Assembly (NCBI RefSeq): GCF_015182315.1
Contig: NZ_PRDL01000001.1
Location: 2,356,001-2,420,000, forward strand
DNA length: 64,000 bases
Direction of reading: 5' to 3'
Origin: Cellvibrio polysaccharolyticus
Lineage (GTDB): Bacteria; Pseudomonadota; Gammaproteobacteria; Pseudomonadales; Cellvibrionaceae
The notes under the pieces were generated by a model that was given only the letters and a program-made list of their open reading frames with translations, did not search any database and was not told where the DNA came from. The position numbers and the translations under genes are program-made. Of the stretch, positions 21,307 to 31,005 are shown piece after piece (position 1 is the stretch's first letter; every line of letters starts with the position of its first letter).

Positions 21307-21903
21307 TTAATCTATCAATTCGATATCCAGACAGGTTAACAACCCCAGGGCTTCCATGCGGGTGAAGCGCGCGGATTTTATGGTGTTGTTAAAAATATCT
21401 ATGTCGTAGTTTTTAGCCTCGGAAAAATCCGCCTCTTGCAGGTTGGTTTTCATAAACAGGCTATTGGTAAAGTCCGTAAAGCAAAACTGCCCTTTTTCGA
21501 AGTTACCGTTTCTGAAATCCACATCGTGGGCTTTGCAGTACTCCAGCGTGAGCTCAATCAAATCCAGCCCGAAAAAACTGCTGTCATTGATAATGCATTC
21601 GTTGAACTTCAGTGGCGATATAAAGTTAAAGCGCGGCCAGTCAGCTTTGGTCCAATCCACGCCCACCAGCTTGCTGGCATTAAAAGAAACGTCAGAAAAC
21701 TTGCTGTAGGGGATTTGCACATTACTGAGGTTGCATGCGGAGAAGCTGCAATCAATAAACTTGCACTTATAAAACCGGGCATCGGTAAAGTTACAGTTTC
21801 CAAAAGTACACTCTTCAAAGGTGACCTCGGTAAATGCCTCGCCGGCCACGTCCAAACCGCTAAAGGTTCTGGAAAAATATTCTGCCTGATTTTCAAACGT
21901 CAT
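21307..21903 (-). CDS. Qnr-like pentapeptide repeat protein, 198 aa
   Basis: Nearly the whole protein is pentapeptide repeats of the A(D/N)LXX type, here mostly with central Phe (for example FEECTFGNCNFTDARFYKCK). The break near residues 85-95 and the C-terminal cap ending LGLLTCLDIELID recall Qnr and McbG proteins, which mimic B-form DNA and protect gyrase from quinolones or microcin B17. Length (Qnr is 214-218) and composition are compatible. Protection of gyrase is an inference from fold type only; many such proteins have other roles. It is a stand-alone gene between mltD and the Opp operon. Confidence 0.7.
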   Translation of the reverse strand: MTFENQAEYFSRTFSGLDVAGEAFTEVTFEECTFGNCNFTDARFYKCKFIDCSFSACNLSNVQIPYSKFSDVSFNASKLVGVDWTKADWPRFNFISPLKFNECIINDSSFFGLDLIELTLEYCKAHDVDFRNGNFEKGQFCFTDFTNSLFMKTNLQEADFSEAKNYDIDIFNNTIKSARFTRMEALGLLTCLDIELID

Positions 21904-21958
21904 CGCTATGATCGCCGTTATTGAGATGTTTGAGCCTGTTTGCCAGCGCGCTTGATGA

Positions 21959-23572
21959 TCAGGCCATTTGCGGGATCGCGGCCAGCAGGCTGCGGGTATA
22001 TTCCTGTTGCGGATGGGTGAATACGGCTTCGGTTGACCCCTGCTCTACAATTTCTCCTTTCTGCATTACCACAATGCGGTCGCAGAGGTAGCGCACCACC
22101 GACATGTCGTGCGAAATAAACAGCAAGGTCAGCGAATGCTTTTGCGTTAGCTGGAGCAACAGCTCAAGAATCTGGGCGCGAATGGTTACATCCAATGCAG
22201 ATACCGGCTCATCAGCAACGATCAATTCAGGTTGCAAGGCCAATGCGCGGGCGATGGCAATACGCTGACGCTGACCACCGGAAAACTCATGCGGGTATTT
22301 ACGAATAAACCGGCGATCCAGCCCTACATCATCCATTAATTGATTCACCCGCGTTGAAATTTCTTTGGCGGGGATTTTCTTTTGCTCGCGCAAAGGTTCA
22401 GCCAGCGTATCAAACACTGTCATGCGCGGATTCAAGGATGCATAAGGGTCCTGAAAAATCATTTGAAAACGGTGCCGGGTCCTGTTCAGTTCGCGGCCTT
22501 GCAGCTGGCATAAATCCTTGCCTTCGAGTAATACCTCACCGCTATCCGCCTGCAATAATTGCATAATGGTGCGGCCCAATGTGGATTTTCCCGAGCCTGA
22601 TTCACCCACTATGCCAACGATCTCACCGCGGCCTATTTGCAGTGAGATATTTTCAATACCTTTCAAACGTGGCGCGCGCCGAAACCAGGATGAATGACCG
22701 GCTTCATACGTCGTGGTTAAGGCTCTTACATCCAGCAGCGGCACATCGCCCGCGGCAACAGAAAGAGGGTTGGCCTTGCCGGTGGTTAAAATGGAATGGA
22801 GCAGTTTTTGTGTGTACGGGTGTTGCGGGCGATGAAATACGTCATCAATGGTTCCACTTTCCACCACATCACCCGCTTGCATCACCAGCACACGGTTGGC
22901 AAGGCTCGCTGCCACACCCAAATCATGGGTAATAAAAATAACGGAAAGATTGCGGGAGGCCTGCAAGTTGCGGATCAAAGTGAGAATTTGCGCCTGTACA
23001 GTAACGTCCAAGGCGGTAGTGGGTTCGTCGGCAATCAGCAATTCCGGCTCGGTGATCAGCGCCATGGCAATCATCACGCGCTGGCGCATACCGCCGGAGA
23101 ATTGATGAGGGTAGTCATCAATGCGTTTTTCTGCATCGCGAATACCGACTTCTTCCAGCGCCGCAATCGCACGCTGGCGCGCCTCATTTTTTGATAAGCC
23201 CACATGTAACTGCAGCGGTTCCATCAGCTGACGGGAAACACGCAAATAGGGGTTGAGCGAGGTCATCGGGTCTTGAAAAATCATACTGATTTTTCGTCCA
23301 CGAACTTTTCGCAACTGATGTTCTGACATGGCCAGTAAATCGGCGCCTTGAAAATGCGCACTGCCCTGCTCTATTTTCCCGGGCGGTGTGGGGATCAAAC
23401 CCAGCAAGCTGTAACAGGAAACGGATTTTCCGGAGCCTGACTCGCCAACAATGGCCAAAATTTCGCCGGCAGCCAGATCAAAGCTGAGATCACGCACCGC
23501 CGTTTGATGCCCGTTACGGGTATGAAACGCGACGGTTAGATTCCTGACAGAAAGAATAGTATCAGCAGCCAT
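21959..23572 (-). CDS. Fused OppD-OppF-type peptide ABC transporter ATPase, 537 aa
   Basis: Two complete ABC ATPase modules are in one chain. Each has a Walker A GESGSGKS. The signatures are FSGGMRQR in the first half and FSGGQRQR in the second, with Walker B ELLIADEPTTALD and ELIVADEPVSALD. Each half has the oligopeptide-type C-terminal region (HPQHPYTQKLL-like and HPQQEYTRSLL). The layout matches YejF/GsiA fused ATPases. It powers import of peptides through the two permeases encoded just upstream (3-base gap), and is the last gene of the operon. Confidence 0.92.
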   Translation of the reverse strand: MAADTILSVRNLTVAFHTRNGHQTAVRDLSFDLAAGEILAIVGESGSGKSVSCYSLLGLIPTPPGKIEQGSAHFQGADLLAMSEHQLRKVRGRKISMIFQDPMTSLNPYLRVSRQLMEPLQLHVGLSKNEARQRAIAALEEVGIRDAEKRIDDYPHQFSGGMRQRVMIAMALITEPELLIADEPTTALDVTVQAQILTLIRNLQASRNLSVIFITHDLGVAASLANRVLVMQAGDVVESGTIDDVFHRPQHPYTQKLLHSILTTGKANPLSVAAGDVPLLDVRALTTTYEAGHSSWFRRAPRLKGIENISLQIGRGEIVGIVGESGSGKSTLGRTIMQLLQADSGEVLLEGKDLCQLQGRELNRTRHRFQMIFQDPYASLNPRMTVFDTLAEPLREQKKIPAKEISTRVNQLMDDVGLDRRFIRKYPHEFSGGQRQRIAIARALALQPELIVADEPVSALDVTIRAQILELLLQLTQKHSLTLLFISHDMSVVRYLCDRIVVMQKGEIVEQGSTEAVFTHPQQEYTRSLLAAIPQMA

Positions 23573-23575
23573 GAA

Positions 23576-24448
23576 TTAATCCTTCGAGGTGCGGGGGTCA
23601 AGCGCATCACGCAAACCGTCACCCAAAAAATTCAGGGAAAAAAGTGTTAAAGACAACACTAACGCAGGAAACAGCAACAACCAGGGATACTCTTCCATGG
23701 TTTCGACACCGCTGGAAATGAGAGAACCCCACGAGCTTTGCGGGGGCTGAATGCCCAGCCCCAAAAAGCTTAAAAAGGATTCCAGCAAAATTACACCAGG
23801 AATGGTCAGCGTGGTGTACACAATAACCGGCCCCAACACATTGGGAATCAGGTAGCGGTAAATAATTTTCCAGCGGGATAAGCCCATGGAAACCGCAGCC
23901 TCTACAAACTCCTGCTGCTTGATGCTTAACACCTGGCCGCGAACAATACGCGCCATCGTCAGCCATTCCACAGCGCCGATGGCCAAAAACAGCAGTAACA
24001 TACTGCTGCCAAAAATCACCGTAAGCAGAATAATAAAAATAGTAAATGGCAAGGCATACAAGGCATCAACGGTGCGCATCAACAAAGCATCTATCCGTCC
24101 GCCAAAAAATCCGGCAATCGCCCCCCACAACACACCAATTAACAAGGCTACCGAGGTGGCGATAAATCCCACCATCAATGAAATGCGGCTGCCGTACATA
24201 ATGCGCGTGAGCTGATCGCGCCCCAGCACATCGGTGCCCAACCAATGCGCCGCTGAGGGGGGCGATGCGCCCAGATTGAGATTTTGCGCGTCATAGGAGT
24301 AAGGAGCAATCCAGGGTGTTAACAACGCCACGATACTCAACAGCAGCAGCATGATAGCCCCGGCCATCGCCATTTTATTTTTGCGCAGACGAATCAGGGC
24401 GTCTTTGCCCAGCGAGGTGCCTTGCTCAATAACAGTCGTTGATTGCAT
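23576..24448 (-). CDS. Peptide ABC transporter permease, OppC type
   Basis: This is an inner-membrane permease of the DppC/OppC family. There is a cytoplasmic N-terminus, a first helix at about 27-48, then GTDVLGRDQLTRIMYGSRISL, typical of OppC, and five more helices. The EAA-like coupling loop is EAAVSMGLSRWKIIYRYLIPN. It pairs with the OppB-type protein encoded 3 bases upstream. The C-terminal LNFLGDGLRDALDPR is the family's end signature. Confidence 0.93.
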   Translation of the reverse strand: MQSTTVIEQGTSLGKDALIRLRKNKMAMAGAIMLLLLSIVALLTPWIAPYSYDAQNLNLGASPPSAAHWLGTDVLGRDQLTRIMYGSRISLMVGFIATSVALLIGVLWGAIAGFFGGRIDALLMRTVDALYALPFTIFIILLTVIFGSSMLLLFLAIGAVEWLTMARIVRGQVLSIKQQEFVEAAVSMGLSRWKIIYRYLIPNVLGPVIVYTTLTIPGVILLESFLSFLGLGIQPPQSSWGSLISSGVETMEEYPWLLLFPALVLSLTLFSLNFLGDGLRDALDPRTSKD

Positions 24449-24451
24449 AAA

Positions 24452-25387
24452 TTACCCCCGCTCTCTGCTCTGTTGACGCAGTCTGGGGTTGAGCCACACC
24501 AGGAGAATATCGGCCAGCAAATTGAACAAAATGATTAATACCGAAAAGAAAATGGTGCAGCCGAGAATAACGGTGTAATCGCGGTTAAAGGCTGCTTGCA
24601 CATAAAAGCGCCCAAGCCCTGGAATTTGAAAAATGGTTTCAACCACGAAAGAACCGCTCAGCAAACCGGCCAGCGCTGGCCCCAAAAAGGAAATTACCGG
24701 CACAATGCCGCCGCGGGAGGCATGCAACGTAATAATACGAAATGTTGAAAGGCCCTTGGCGCGCGCGGTGCGGATGTAATCCTGGGAGAGCACTTCGAGC
24801 ATGCTGCCCCGGGTGATGCGCGCAATATAGGCAGCGTAGGTAGAACCCAGTGTAATGGCCGGTAAAATTTTGTCGCCGGGGGTATAGCCCCAACCGGAAA
24901 CCGGAACCCAATCCAGCCAGATACCAAAGCACAAAATCAGCAGCGGGCCCAGCACAAAGTTGGGTAAACAAATGCCGGCCATGGCGGTCGACATGGGCAC
25001 ATAGTCCTGGGCGGTATTGGGGCGAAGCGAGGCGATGACACCGGCGATCAGCCCTATGAACAGGGCAATCAGAATCGCGTAGAAAGATAATTCCAATGTG
25101 ACAGGAAAACCGTCTGCAATAATTTCATTAACACTGCGACCGGGGAATTTAAAAGAGGGCCCCATGTCGCCTTTTAATAAATTGATCACATAGTCGGTGT
25201 ATTGTTTCCATGCTGGCGCATCCAGGTTGTACTGGGCATTTAAAGCCCGTAAAACTTCCGGCGGTGCGGTGCGCTCTTCGTCAAACGGGCCGCCGGGGGC
25301 GGCCCTGACCATAAAAAAGGTTACGGTAATCACTACCAGAATAACCGGTATTGCTTGCAAACTGCGTCGAATAATAAAAGCTAACAT
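24452..25387 (-). CDS. Peptide ABC transporter permease, OppB type
   Basis: This is an inner-membrane permease of the DppB/OppB family: the N-terminal helix with RRSLQAIPVILVVITVTFF, then FDEER.APPEVL, six helices in total, and the coupling loop RTARAKGLSTFRIITLHASR. The C-terminal PGLGRFYVQAAFNRDYTVI is the usual OppB signature. It lies 5 bases after the substrate-binding protein gene. At 311 aa it matches OppB (306). Confidence 0.93.
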   Translation of the reverse strand: MLAFIIRRSLQAIPVILVVITVTFFMVRAAPGGPFDEERTAPPEVLRALNAQYNLDAPAWKQYTDYVINLLKGDMGPSFKFPGRSVNEIIADGFPVTLELSFYAILIALFIGLIAGVIASLRPNTAQDYVPMSTAMAGICLPNFVLGPLLILCFGIWLDWVPVSGWGYTPGDKILPAITLGSTYAAYIARITRGSMLEVLSQDYIRTARAKGLSTFRIITLHASRGGIVPVISFLGPALAGLLSGSFVVETIFQIPGLGRFYVQAAFNRDYTVILGCTIFFSVLIILFNLLADILLVWLNPRLRQQSRERG

Positions 25388-25392
25388 GACAC

Positions 25393-27024
25393 CTACTCGT
25401 TATTGGATGCATCCAGATAAACGTGCTTGTATGAGTAGTAATCCATCAGGTTGTTATGCCAGTTTTTCACCGAAGGATGCACCAGACTGTTGGTCGCATA
25501 GGTGTAAATCGGGATGGTTGGCACCTCTTCTACCAACAGTGCTTCGGCCTCCTGGAAATACGCCAAGCGCTGTTGCTCATCCACGGTATTGGCAGCGAGT
25601 ACAATCAATTCATCATAGCGGGCATTGGACCAACCGGTTTTATTATTGCCGCCGTCCGTTACAAATACATCCAGAAAGGTATTGGGATCGTAATAATCGC
25701 CTACCCATCCGGAGCGGGCAACCTGGTAATCGCCGGTTCTTAAGGTAGCAAGAAATACTTTCCAATCCTGATTCTGAATATTGACGTTAATGTTAAGCGC
25801 CCGCTTCCACATTTGCTGAATCACCACGGCGATCTTCTGATGATCCTCCATGGTGTTGTACATAATGGTGATGGCCGGGAAACCTTCACCATTGGGATAA
25901 CCCGCCTCGGACAACAAAGCTTTGGCCTGTTCAATATCGTAAGGAATATTGGCGGTTGCCTGGTAGCCATTTTCAAACGGCGGCGTAAAGTGGAATGCAG
26001 GAACCTGCCCGCCCTTGGTTACTTTGCTGGTGATCTGCTCACGGTCTATTGAATAGGCAAGTGCTTTACGCACACGCACATCATCCAACGGTGGCTTGGT
26101 GGTATTCAGTAAATAATTATAGGTGCCGAGGAATGAAAAGGATCTCAGTGCCGGGTCGTTTTCAGCGTGATACTGCTCAAGCTTGGCCGAGGGAACCGTT
26201 TTGGTGATATGCAGTTGGCCTGCCCGGTACATGCGTTCTTCGGTAGTGGATTGCTGAATGGGATAAAAGTGTATTTCATTTAAACGAATATTTTCTGCAT
26301 CCCAATACAAAGGGTTCTTTTTAACAGAAAATACTTTATTCGGTTGCCATTCTTTAATTACAAACCCGCCATTACCGACAAAGTTTTCCGGACGTGTCCA
26401 GCGGGTTCCGCGCTGATCAGCCGCGCCGAATTTTTCAATAGTGGCGCGGTGCACCGGGTACAGGCTGTGATGATCCAACAGTTCAAGAAAGTAAGGAACC
26501 GGATGGTTCAGTTCAACCTGCAAGGTGTATTTGTCCAGCGCTTTTACACCCACTTCGGAGAAGTCGGTAATCTCACCGCGATTGAACTGCTCGGCATTGC
26601 GGATCACATTCAGCGAGTAAGCATATTGATTGCCCAGTGCCGGTAATAATGCGCGCTGCCAGGACCAGATAAAATCTTCGGCAGTAATTTCATCACCGTT
26701 TGACCAGCGGGCGGTGTTGCGGATTTTAAAGGTATAGGTTTTTCCATCTTCCGACATCGTCCAGGATTCTGCCACCGCAGGTTCCGGCTCCAGTGTTTTG
26801 CCATTTTTGGTCACCAGACCTTCAAACAATGCATATTGTAAATGCGCCTCCGGCATCCCCGTGGTTACATGAGGATCCACATCTGAAGGTTCATCGCCAT
26901 TACCCAGATGCAAAATTTGCTGCTCAATACCTGTTTGCACGGCGGTTTGTCGATCACTGGAACAAGCACTGAGCAGTGACATGGCGATAAGCGCAATCAG
27001 CGCACCGGGGAACATTTTTTTCAT
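25393..27024 (-). CDS. Peptide-binding lipoprotein, OppA type
   Basis: This is the periplasmic substrate-binding component (SBP_bac_5). I chose the ATG at 27024, which gives the lipoprotein signal MKKMFPGALIALIAMSLLSAC and has AGAGGT upstream; the frame extends 8 codons further. A lipidated binding protein is unusual for enteric OppA but common elsewhere. Core motifs include DVDPHVTTGMPEAHLQYALFE, and KTYTFKIRNTARWSNGDEIT, typical of peptide and nickel binders. It begins the transporter part of the operon, 34 bases after the M3 peptidase gene. Confidence 0.92.
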   Translation of the reverse strand: MKKMFPGALIALIAMSLLSACSSDRQTAVQTGIEQQILHLGNGDEPSDVDPHVTTGMPEAHLQYALFEGLVTKNGKTLEPEPAVAESWTMSEDGKTYTFKIRNTARWSNGDEITAEDFIWSWQRALLPALGNQYAYSLNVIRNAEQFNRGEITDFSEVGVKALDKYTLQVELNHPVPYFLELLDHHSLYPVHRATIEKFGAADQRGTRWTRPENFVGNGGFVIKEWQPNKVFSVKKNPLYWDAENIRLNEIHFYPIQQSTTEERMYRAGQLHITKTVPSAKLEQYHAENDPALRSFSFLGTYNYLLNTTKPPLDDVRVRKALAYSIDREQITSKVTKGGQVPAFHFTPPFENGYQATANIPYDIEQAKALLSEAGYPNGEGFPAITIMYNTMEDHQKIAVVIQQMWKRALNINVNIQNQDWKVFLATLRTGDYQVARSGWVGDYYDPNTFLDVFVTDGGNNKTGWSNARYDELIVLAANTVDEQQRLAYFQEAEALLVEEVPTIPIYTYATNSLVHPSVKNWHNNLMDYYSYKHVYLDASNNE

Positions 27025-27058
27025 TGTCGTTGTACCTCTCATAAGCATCAGCTTGATG

Positions 27059-29119
27059 TCAATCGTGATTCAATTCTTCGGCGAAAGCGTCAAAACTGTA
27101 TTCCCGGCCAAGAAAATCTTTTACCAGATCGGCCGCATCTTTGGAGCCACCCGGCTCCATCACGTAATGGCGATAACGCTGGGCAATGTCAGGATTGCGC
27201 AAACCGTGCTCGGCAAACTCGCTGTACATATCTGCGGCAATGACCAGTGACCACATATAGGTATAGTAGATCGCCGAGTAGCCGTGCAAATGACCGAAGC
27301 TGGCATAAAAATAGGTATCGTCAACATAGCCGAACGGTGAATAACGGGCTTGCAGTTCGGCGGTGAGTTTGTCGAGATCCAGATTGGCGGGATCCGTGTT
27401 ATAAACGCCCAGCGACAAAGCGGCGTAGAAAAGTTGATGCTGCGTCCACATGCCTTTACCGAAATCGCGACCGGCAATCATTTTATTTACCAGTGCAGGT
27501 GGAATAGTTTCGCCTTTGTCGTTGGTGGCAAAGGTCGCCAGGGTTTCTGTGTCCCACACCCACTCTTCCAGCATTTGCGACGGTGCTTCAACAAAATCCC
27601 ACTCGGTTCTTATACCGGAAAAGGCCAGCCAGGGTTGGTTGCCGGCAAAAATACCGTGCAATAAATGACCAAATTCATGGAGGAAGGTTTCAACATCGGA
27701 GTGTTCCATCAAACCGGAGCTGCCATCGCCGCCCGGGAAGTTACACACCAGCGCGTAGACAGGCAGTTGACGGTCGCGTACACCGTCCTGAAGGGTAAAT
27801 GCCGCCGCGTGTTTGTATTTGCCATCACGCGGGTGCATATCCAGAAAGAAACGACCAATGACTTTATCTTTATCGACGATTTCATAAGCATTCACAGAGT
27901 CGTGCCAAACGCCGGTATTCCAGGGGCGAATGCTGACCTGAAACATATCTTCGGTCAGTTTGAAAATGCCCTGACGAACTTTGTCGTATTGAAAATATTG
28001 CCGCACGGCTTGTGAATCAATTTGGTATTTTTCTTTTTTTACCAGATTTTCAAGGTAGGCTTTTTGCCAGTCTTCTACTCGGGTGGCCTGCGGATTAATC
28101 TGCTGCATGCGCTCCAGCAATACCTGGTATTCGGCTTTTGCACGCGGCTCTGCCAACTTGAAAACACGGTCAATAAAATCCCTGGCATTGCCCGGATTTT
28201 TAATCATTTTATCTTCCGTGATGTAAGCCGCGTAGTTTTCGTAACCCAACAATTGCGCCAGTTCATGACGCTTTTGAATCAGATCCATCAGCACGGCTTT
28301 ATTATCCGGGTAGGCGCGTTGGCGAAAAATGACATAGAGCTTCTTGCGCAGCTCATCATTTTCAGCGTATTGCGTCATCGGCACATAGTCCGGGTAATCG
28401 GTGGTGATGATTAACCGCCCTTCTTCATCGCGCTGACGAGCGGCAATGTAGTCTGCGGGCAAACCGGCCAGCTCAGATTCGGAGCCCACGGTAATTTTGC
28501 GCGTGTCTTCGAGGATATTTTTATTAAAGGCCTGCCCGATCAAATTGATTTCTTCGTTCAGCTGACGAATGCGGGTACGCACAGCCTCGCTTTTATCCAC
28601 GCCCGAACGGCGATAATCCCTGATCATTTTTTCAACAAAACGCTTGTCCAGCGGATTCAGTGCCGATTGGTCGACGGCCACCAGGTGATTGTATAAAGGA
28701 CGGGAGAGGCTGATATCACTCAGCAAGGTAACAAAATTTTGTTGGCAGGTTCGAGCCACATCGCGAACCTGGGCATTCGGGTTTACGTTGGCATGTAAAC
28801 TGGCCTGACTGAGACGACCATCCAGAGTGATGTCCAGATCGTTTATTGCATTCAGCAAACCGGAGGCTGCCGGAAACTTCCCCTGCTCCAGTGCTTTAAA
28901 TTGGTGCTCTGCTTTTTTGAAATCGGTTTCACATGCGGCCAACCAGGCTTGGGCTTGCTGGTCATCCGGTGCGGTCCAATTAAGGGCAGAGGTGGTATCC
29001 GGTGAGGGTGTTGCAGGTTGTTGAGAGCAACCGGCCAATAACGCCAGGCAACTACTGGCAAGGCCAGCGAATAGAAAGCGGTAAACGGGAGTCTTTTTCA
29101 ACCGGCATTTTTTATTCAT
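27059..29119 (-). CDS. M3-family zinc oligopeptidase, lipoprotein, 686 aa
   Basis: This zinc metallopeptidase is of the Dcp/oligopeptidase A (M3A) type. It is exported as a lipoprotein (lipobox LLAGC, Cys31). The active site is FLHEFGHLLHG with HEFGH, followed by the third ligand region FVEAPSQMLEEWVWD. Upstream motifs GRFFLDMHPRDGKYKHAAAF are family-typical. M3 enzymes in E. coli are not lipoproteins, so surface or periplasmic anchoring is notable. Being first in the Opp operon suggests that it trims peptides to a size that the transporter accepts. A GAGGG site precedes the ATG. Confidence 0.92.
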   Translation of the reverse strand: MNKKCRLKKTPVYRFLFAGLASSCLALLAGCSQQPATPSPDTTSALNWTAPDDQQAQAWLAACETDFKKAEHQFKALEQGKFPAASGLLNAINDLDITLDGRLSQASLHANVNPNAQVRDVARTCQQNFVTLLSDISLSRPLYNHLVAVDQSALNPLDKRFVEKMIRDYRRSGVDKSEAVRTRIRQLNEEINLIGQAFNKNILEDTRKITVGSESELAGLPADYIAARQRDEEGRLIITTDYPDYVPMTQYAENDELRKKLYVIFRQRAYPDNKAVLMDLIQKRHELAQLLGYENYAAYITEDKMIKNPGNARDFIDRVFKLAEPRAKAEYQVLLERMQQINPQATRVEDWQKAYLENLVKKEKYQIDSQAVRQYFQYDKVRQGIFKLTEDMFQVSIRPWNTGVWHDSVNAYEIVDKDKVIGRFFLDMHPRDGKYKHAAAFTLQDGVRDRQLPVYALVCNFPGGDGSSGLMEHSDVETFLHEFGHLLHGIFAGNQPWLAFSGIRTEWDFVEAPSQMLEEWVWDTETLATFATNDKGETIPPALVNKMIAGRDFGKGMWTQHQLFYAALSLGVYNTDPANLDLDKLTAELQARYSPFGYVDDTYFYASFGHLHGYSAIYYTYMWSLVIAADMYSEFAEHGLRNPDIAQRYRHYVMEPGGSKDAADLVKDFLGREYSFDAFAEELNHD

Positions 29120-29393
29120 ATGTCCCTCAATAACGAATCGATATATTACAAAAATTCAACCATAACAGACGGTCAGTATTCCAATCTACCAGCTGCACGC
29201 AAATTTCGCACCAGCCTCCCCGCAGAGGTGCCAGTATTTGCCGGGAGCTTCACGAAAGTACCGCCTGAAAAGCGCATTTACCATGACATAAAACAACAAG
29301 ACAGCCCCGTAACACCATACATTTGCACAGAATACTGCTAAGCTTGGCAAACTTTTTAATCAACCGGCCAAAGCCCTTTATCTACTCTACCCG
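29120..29393. other. Divergent intergenic region, peptidase operon / CheC-like gene
   Basis: This 274-base gap holds the promoters of two divergent units. No clear gene, terminator or RNA is visible. AT-rich stretches near 29140-29165 and 29335-29355 are the likely promoter zones. Confidence 0.4.
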
Positions 29394-30008
29394 ATGAGCG
29401 CCTCTCTACTAACCGAACCCCAGCGCGATTGCCTGCAAGAACTCACCAATATCGCCATGGGTCAGGCCGGGGATCGCTTGGCCAGGTTGCTCAATGTATT
29501 TGTCAGCCTCTCCATCCCGCATGTTAGCGCTCTCACGCCCACCGATATCGCCATGGCTTTGCAATCACTGAACAGTGAAGACGGCAGCCCGCTGTATGGC
29601 GTTTGCCAGGGGTTCATTGGCGGTGGTATTGCCGGCGAAGCTATGTTGATCTTCAACGATACCAACTATGATGATCTGGCCAGCCTGCTCAAATACGACA
29701 GCGTGGTGGTGGGCGATGTACGCAATGAATTATTGATGGATACCGCCAATGTTCTCAACGGCGCGTGTTTACGCAGCCTGGCAGAACAACTGGACACACA
29801 CTTCAGCCTTGGCCCGCCAATGCTGCTAGGCCAACACCGCCGCATCACCGAACTGCTCGAAAACAACAGAATGCAATGGAAGCAGGCCTTGGTTATTGAG
29901 ATTAACTACACCATTAAAAACCACCAGATTAATTGTGATCTGCTGCTGGTGATAGCTGAGCATGCCATTGACGGTCTTATTGAAAAGCTCAACTACCTGA
30001 TTGATTAA
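29394..30008 (+). CDS. CheC-like chemotaxis phosphatase family protein, 204 aa
   Basis: The CheC/CheX/FliY phosphatase helices are recognisable twice: D12-x3-E16-x2-N19 in RDCLQELTNIAMGQ, and E112-x3-D116-x2-N119 in NELLMDTANVLNG. Family members dephosphorylate CheY-P. The pseudo-twofold layout with GGGIAGEAMLIF between the helices fits. The gene overlaps the next one, a diguanylate cyclase, suggesting that it acts on a receiver-type partner of that enzyme or controls it. No CheY or CheA gene is nearby. The start is the ATG at 29394. Confidence 0.8.
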   Translation: MSASLLTEPQRDCLQELTNIAMGQAGDRLARLLNVFVSLSIPHVSALTPTDIAMALQSLNSEDGSPLYGVCQGFIGGGIAGEAMLIFNDTNYDDLASLLKYDSVVVGDVRNELLMDTANVLNGACLRSLAEQLDTHFSLGPPMLLGQHRRITELLENNRMQWKQALVIEINYTIKNHQINCDLLLVIAEHAIDGLIEKLNYLID

Positions 30009-30027
30009 AAAAGAGCCATTACCCGTT

Positions 30028-30999
30028 ATGACGCCACCCAATGACCTCAACAATCTGATTAATGATGTTCATTGGTTAATGGATATTCTGCAGAATATCG
30101 ATGCCGGCCTGGTGGTAATGAATCGAAATTATGAAATTGAACTGTGGAACAGCTTTATGCAAAACCACAGCGGTAAAGCCCCGGAAAGCGTTCTCGAACA
30201 AACCATCTTCAGTATCTTCCCGGAATTGCCGGAAAGCTGGTTCAAGCGCAAAGCTGAATCTGTCTTTATTTTGCACAATGCAGCATTTACCACCTGGGAA
30301 CAGCGCCCTTACCTGTTCCGCTTTTCACACTACCGCCCTATCACCGGCACCGCCCCGCACATGTATCAAAACACCACCCTGATTCCGTTAATGGACTCAC
30401 GTGGCCGGGTGGATCACATTTGCCTGATTGTGTACGACGTAACCGATACCGCCATCAATAAAATGGCGCAGCAACAGGCCAACGAGCAACTGAAAAACCT
30501 CAGCCGTATTGACCATCTCAGCGGGTTATTTAACCGGGGTTATTGGGAAAATCGTTTGTTGCAGGAGTTTCAACGCTTTGATCGCTACCAGCTGCCCGCC
30601 TCACTGATCATGCTCGACATTGACCATTTCAAACGCATCAATGACACCTACGGCCACACCACCGGTGATGATGTCATTCGCATGGTCAGTAGAAGTATCT
30701 GTTTGCAATTGAGGGATGCAGATATTGCCGGCCGGTACGGCGGCGAAGAGTTTGGCATTATTCTTACCGGAACCAAGGCTGAGGGGGCGGCACACTTTGC
30801 TGAACGGCTGCGCCTGAATATTGAAAAGCTATCAATGATTCTCGCCAATCAACCGGTGCAATTTACCATCAGTCTGGGGATTTGTGAGCTCAACAACTCG
30901 ATTGTGAACTACCGGGAATGGCTGGAACGTGCAGATCAGGCGTTATATCAGGCAAAACAAAATGGCAGAAATCGAATTGAGGTACATTCGCCAGAATAA
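30028..30999 (+). CDS. PAS-GGEEF diguanylate cyclase
   Basis: This enzyme makes the second messenger c-di-GMP from two GTP. An N-terminal PAS-like sensor (WLMDILQNIDAGLVVMNRNY) reads an unknown cue. The C-terminal GGEEF domain is intact: DIDHFKRINDTYGH, the active site RYGGEEFGIIL, and the inhibitory I-site RDAD just before it. No transmembrane segment is seen, so it is cytoplasmic. I prefer the ATG at 30028; a TTG at 30001 is also in frame and would overlap the CheC-like stop by 8 bases. The two form an operon ending at the hairpin at 31006. Confidence 0.92.
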   Translation: MTPPNDLNNLINDVHWLMDILQNIDAGLVVMNRNYEIELWNSFMQNHSGKAPESVLEQTIFSIFPELPESWFKRKAESVFILHNAAFTTWEQRPYLFRFSHYRPITGTAPHMYQNTTLIPLMDSRGRVDHICLIVYDVTDTAINKMAQQQANEQLKNLSRIDHLSGLFNRGYWENRLLQEFQRFDRYQLPASLIMLDIDHFKRINDTYGHTTGDDVIRMVSRSICLQLRDADIAGRYGGEEFGIILTGTKAEGAAHFAERLRLNIEKLSMILANQPVQFTISLGICELNNSIVNYREWLERADQALYQAKQNGRNRIEVHSPE

Positions 31000-31005
31000 A
31001 AAAAA

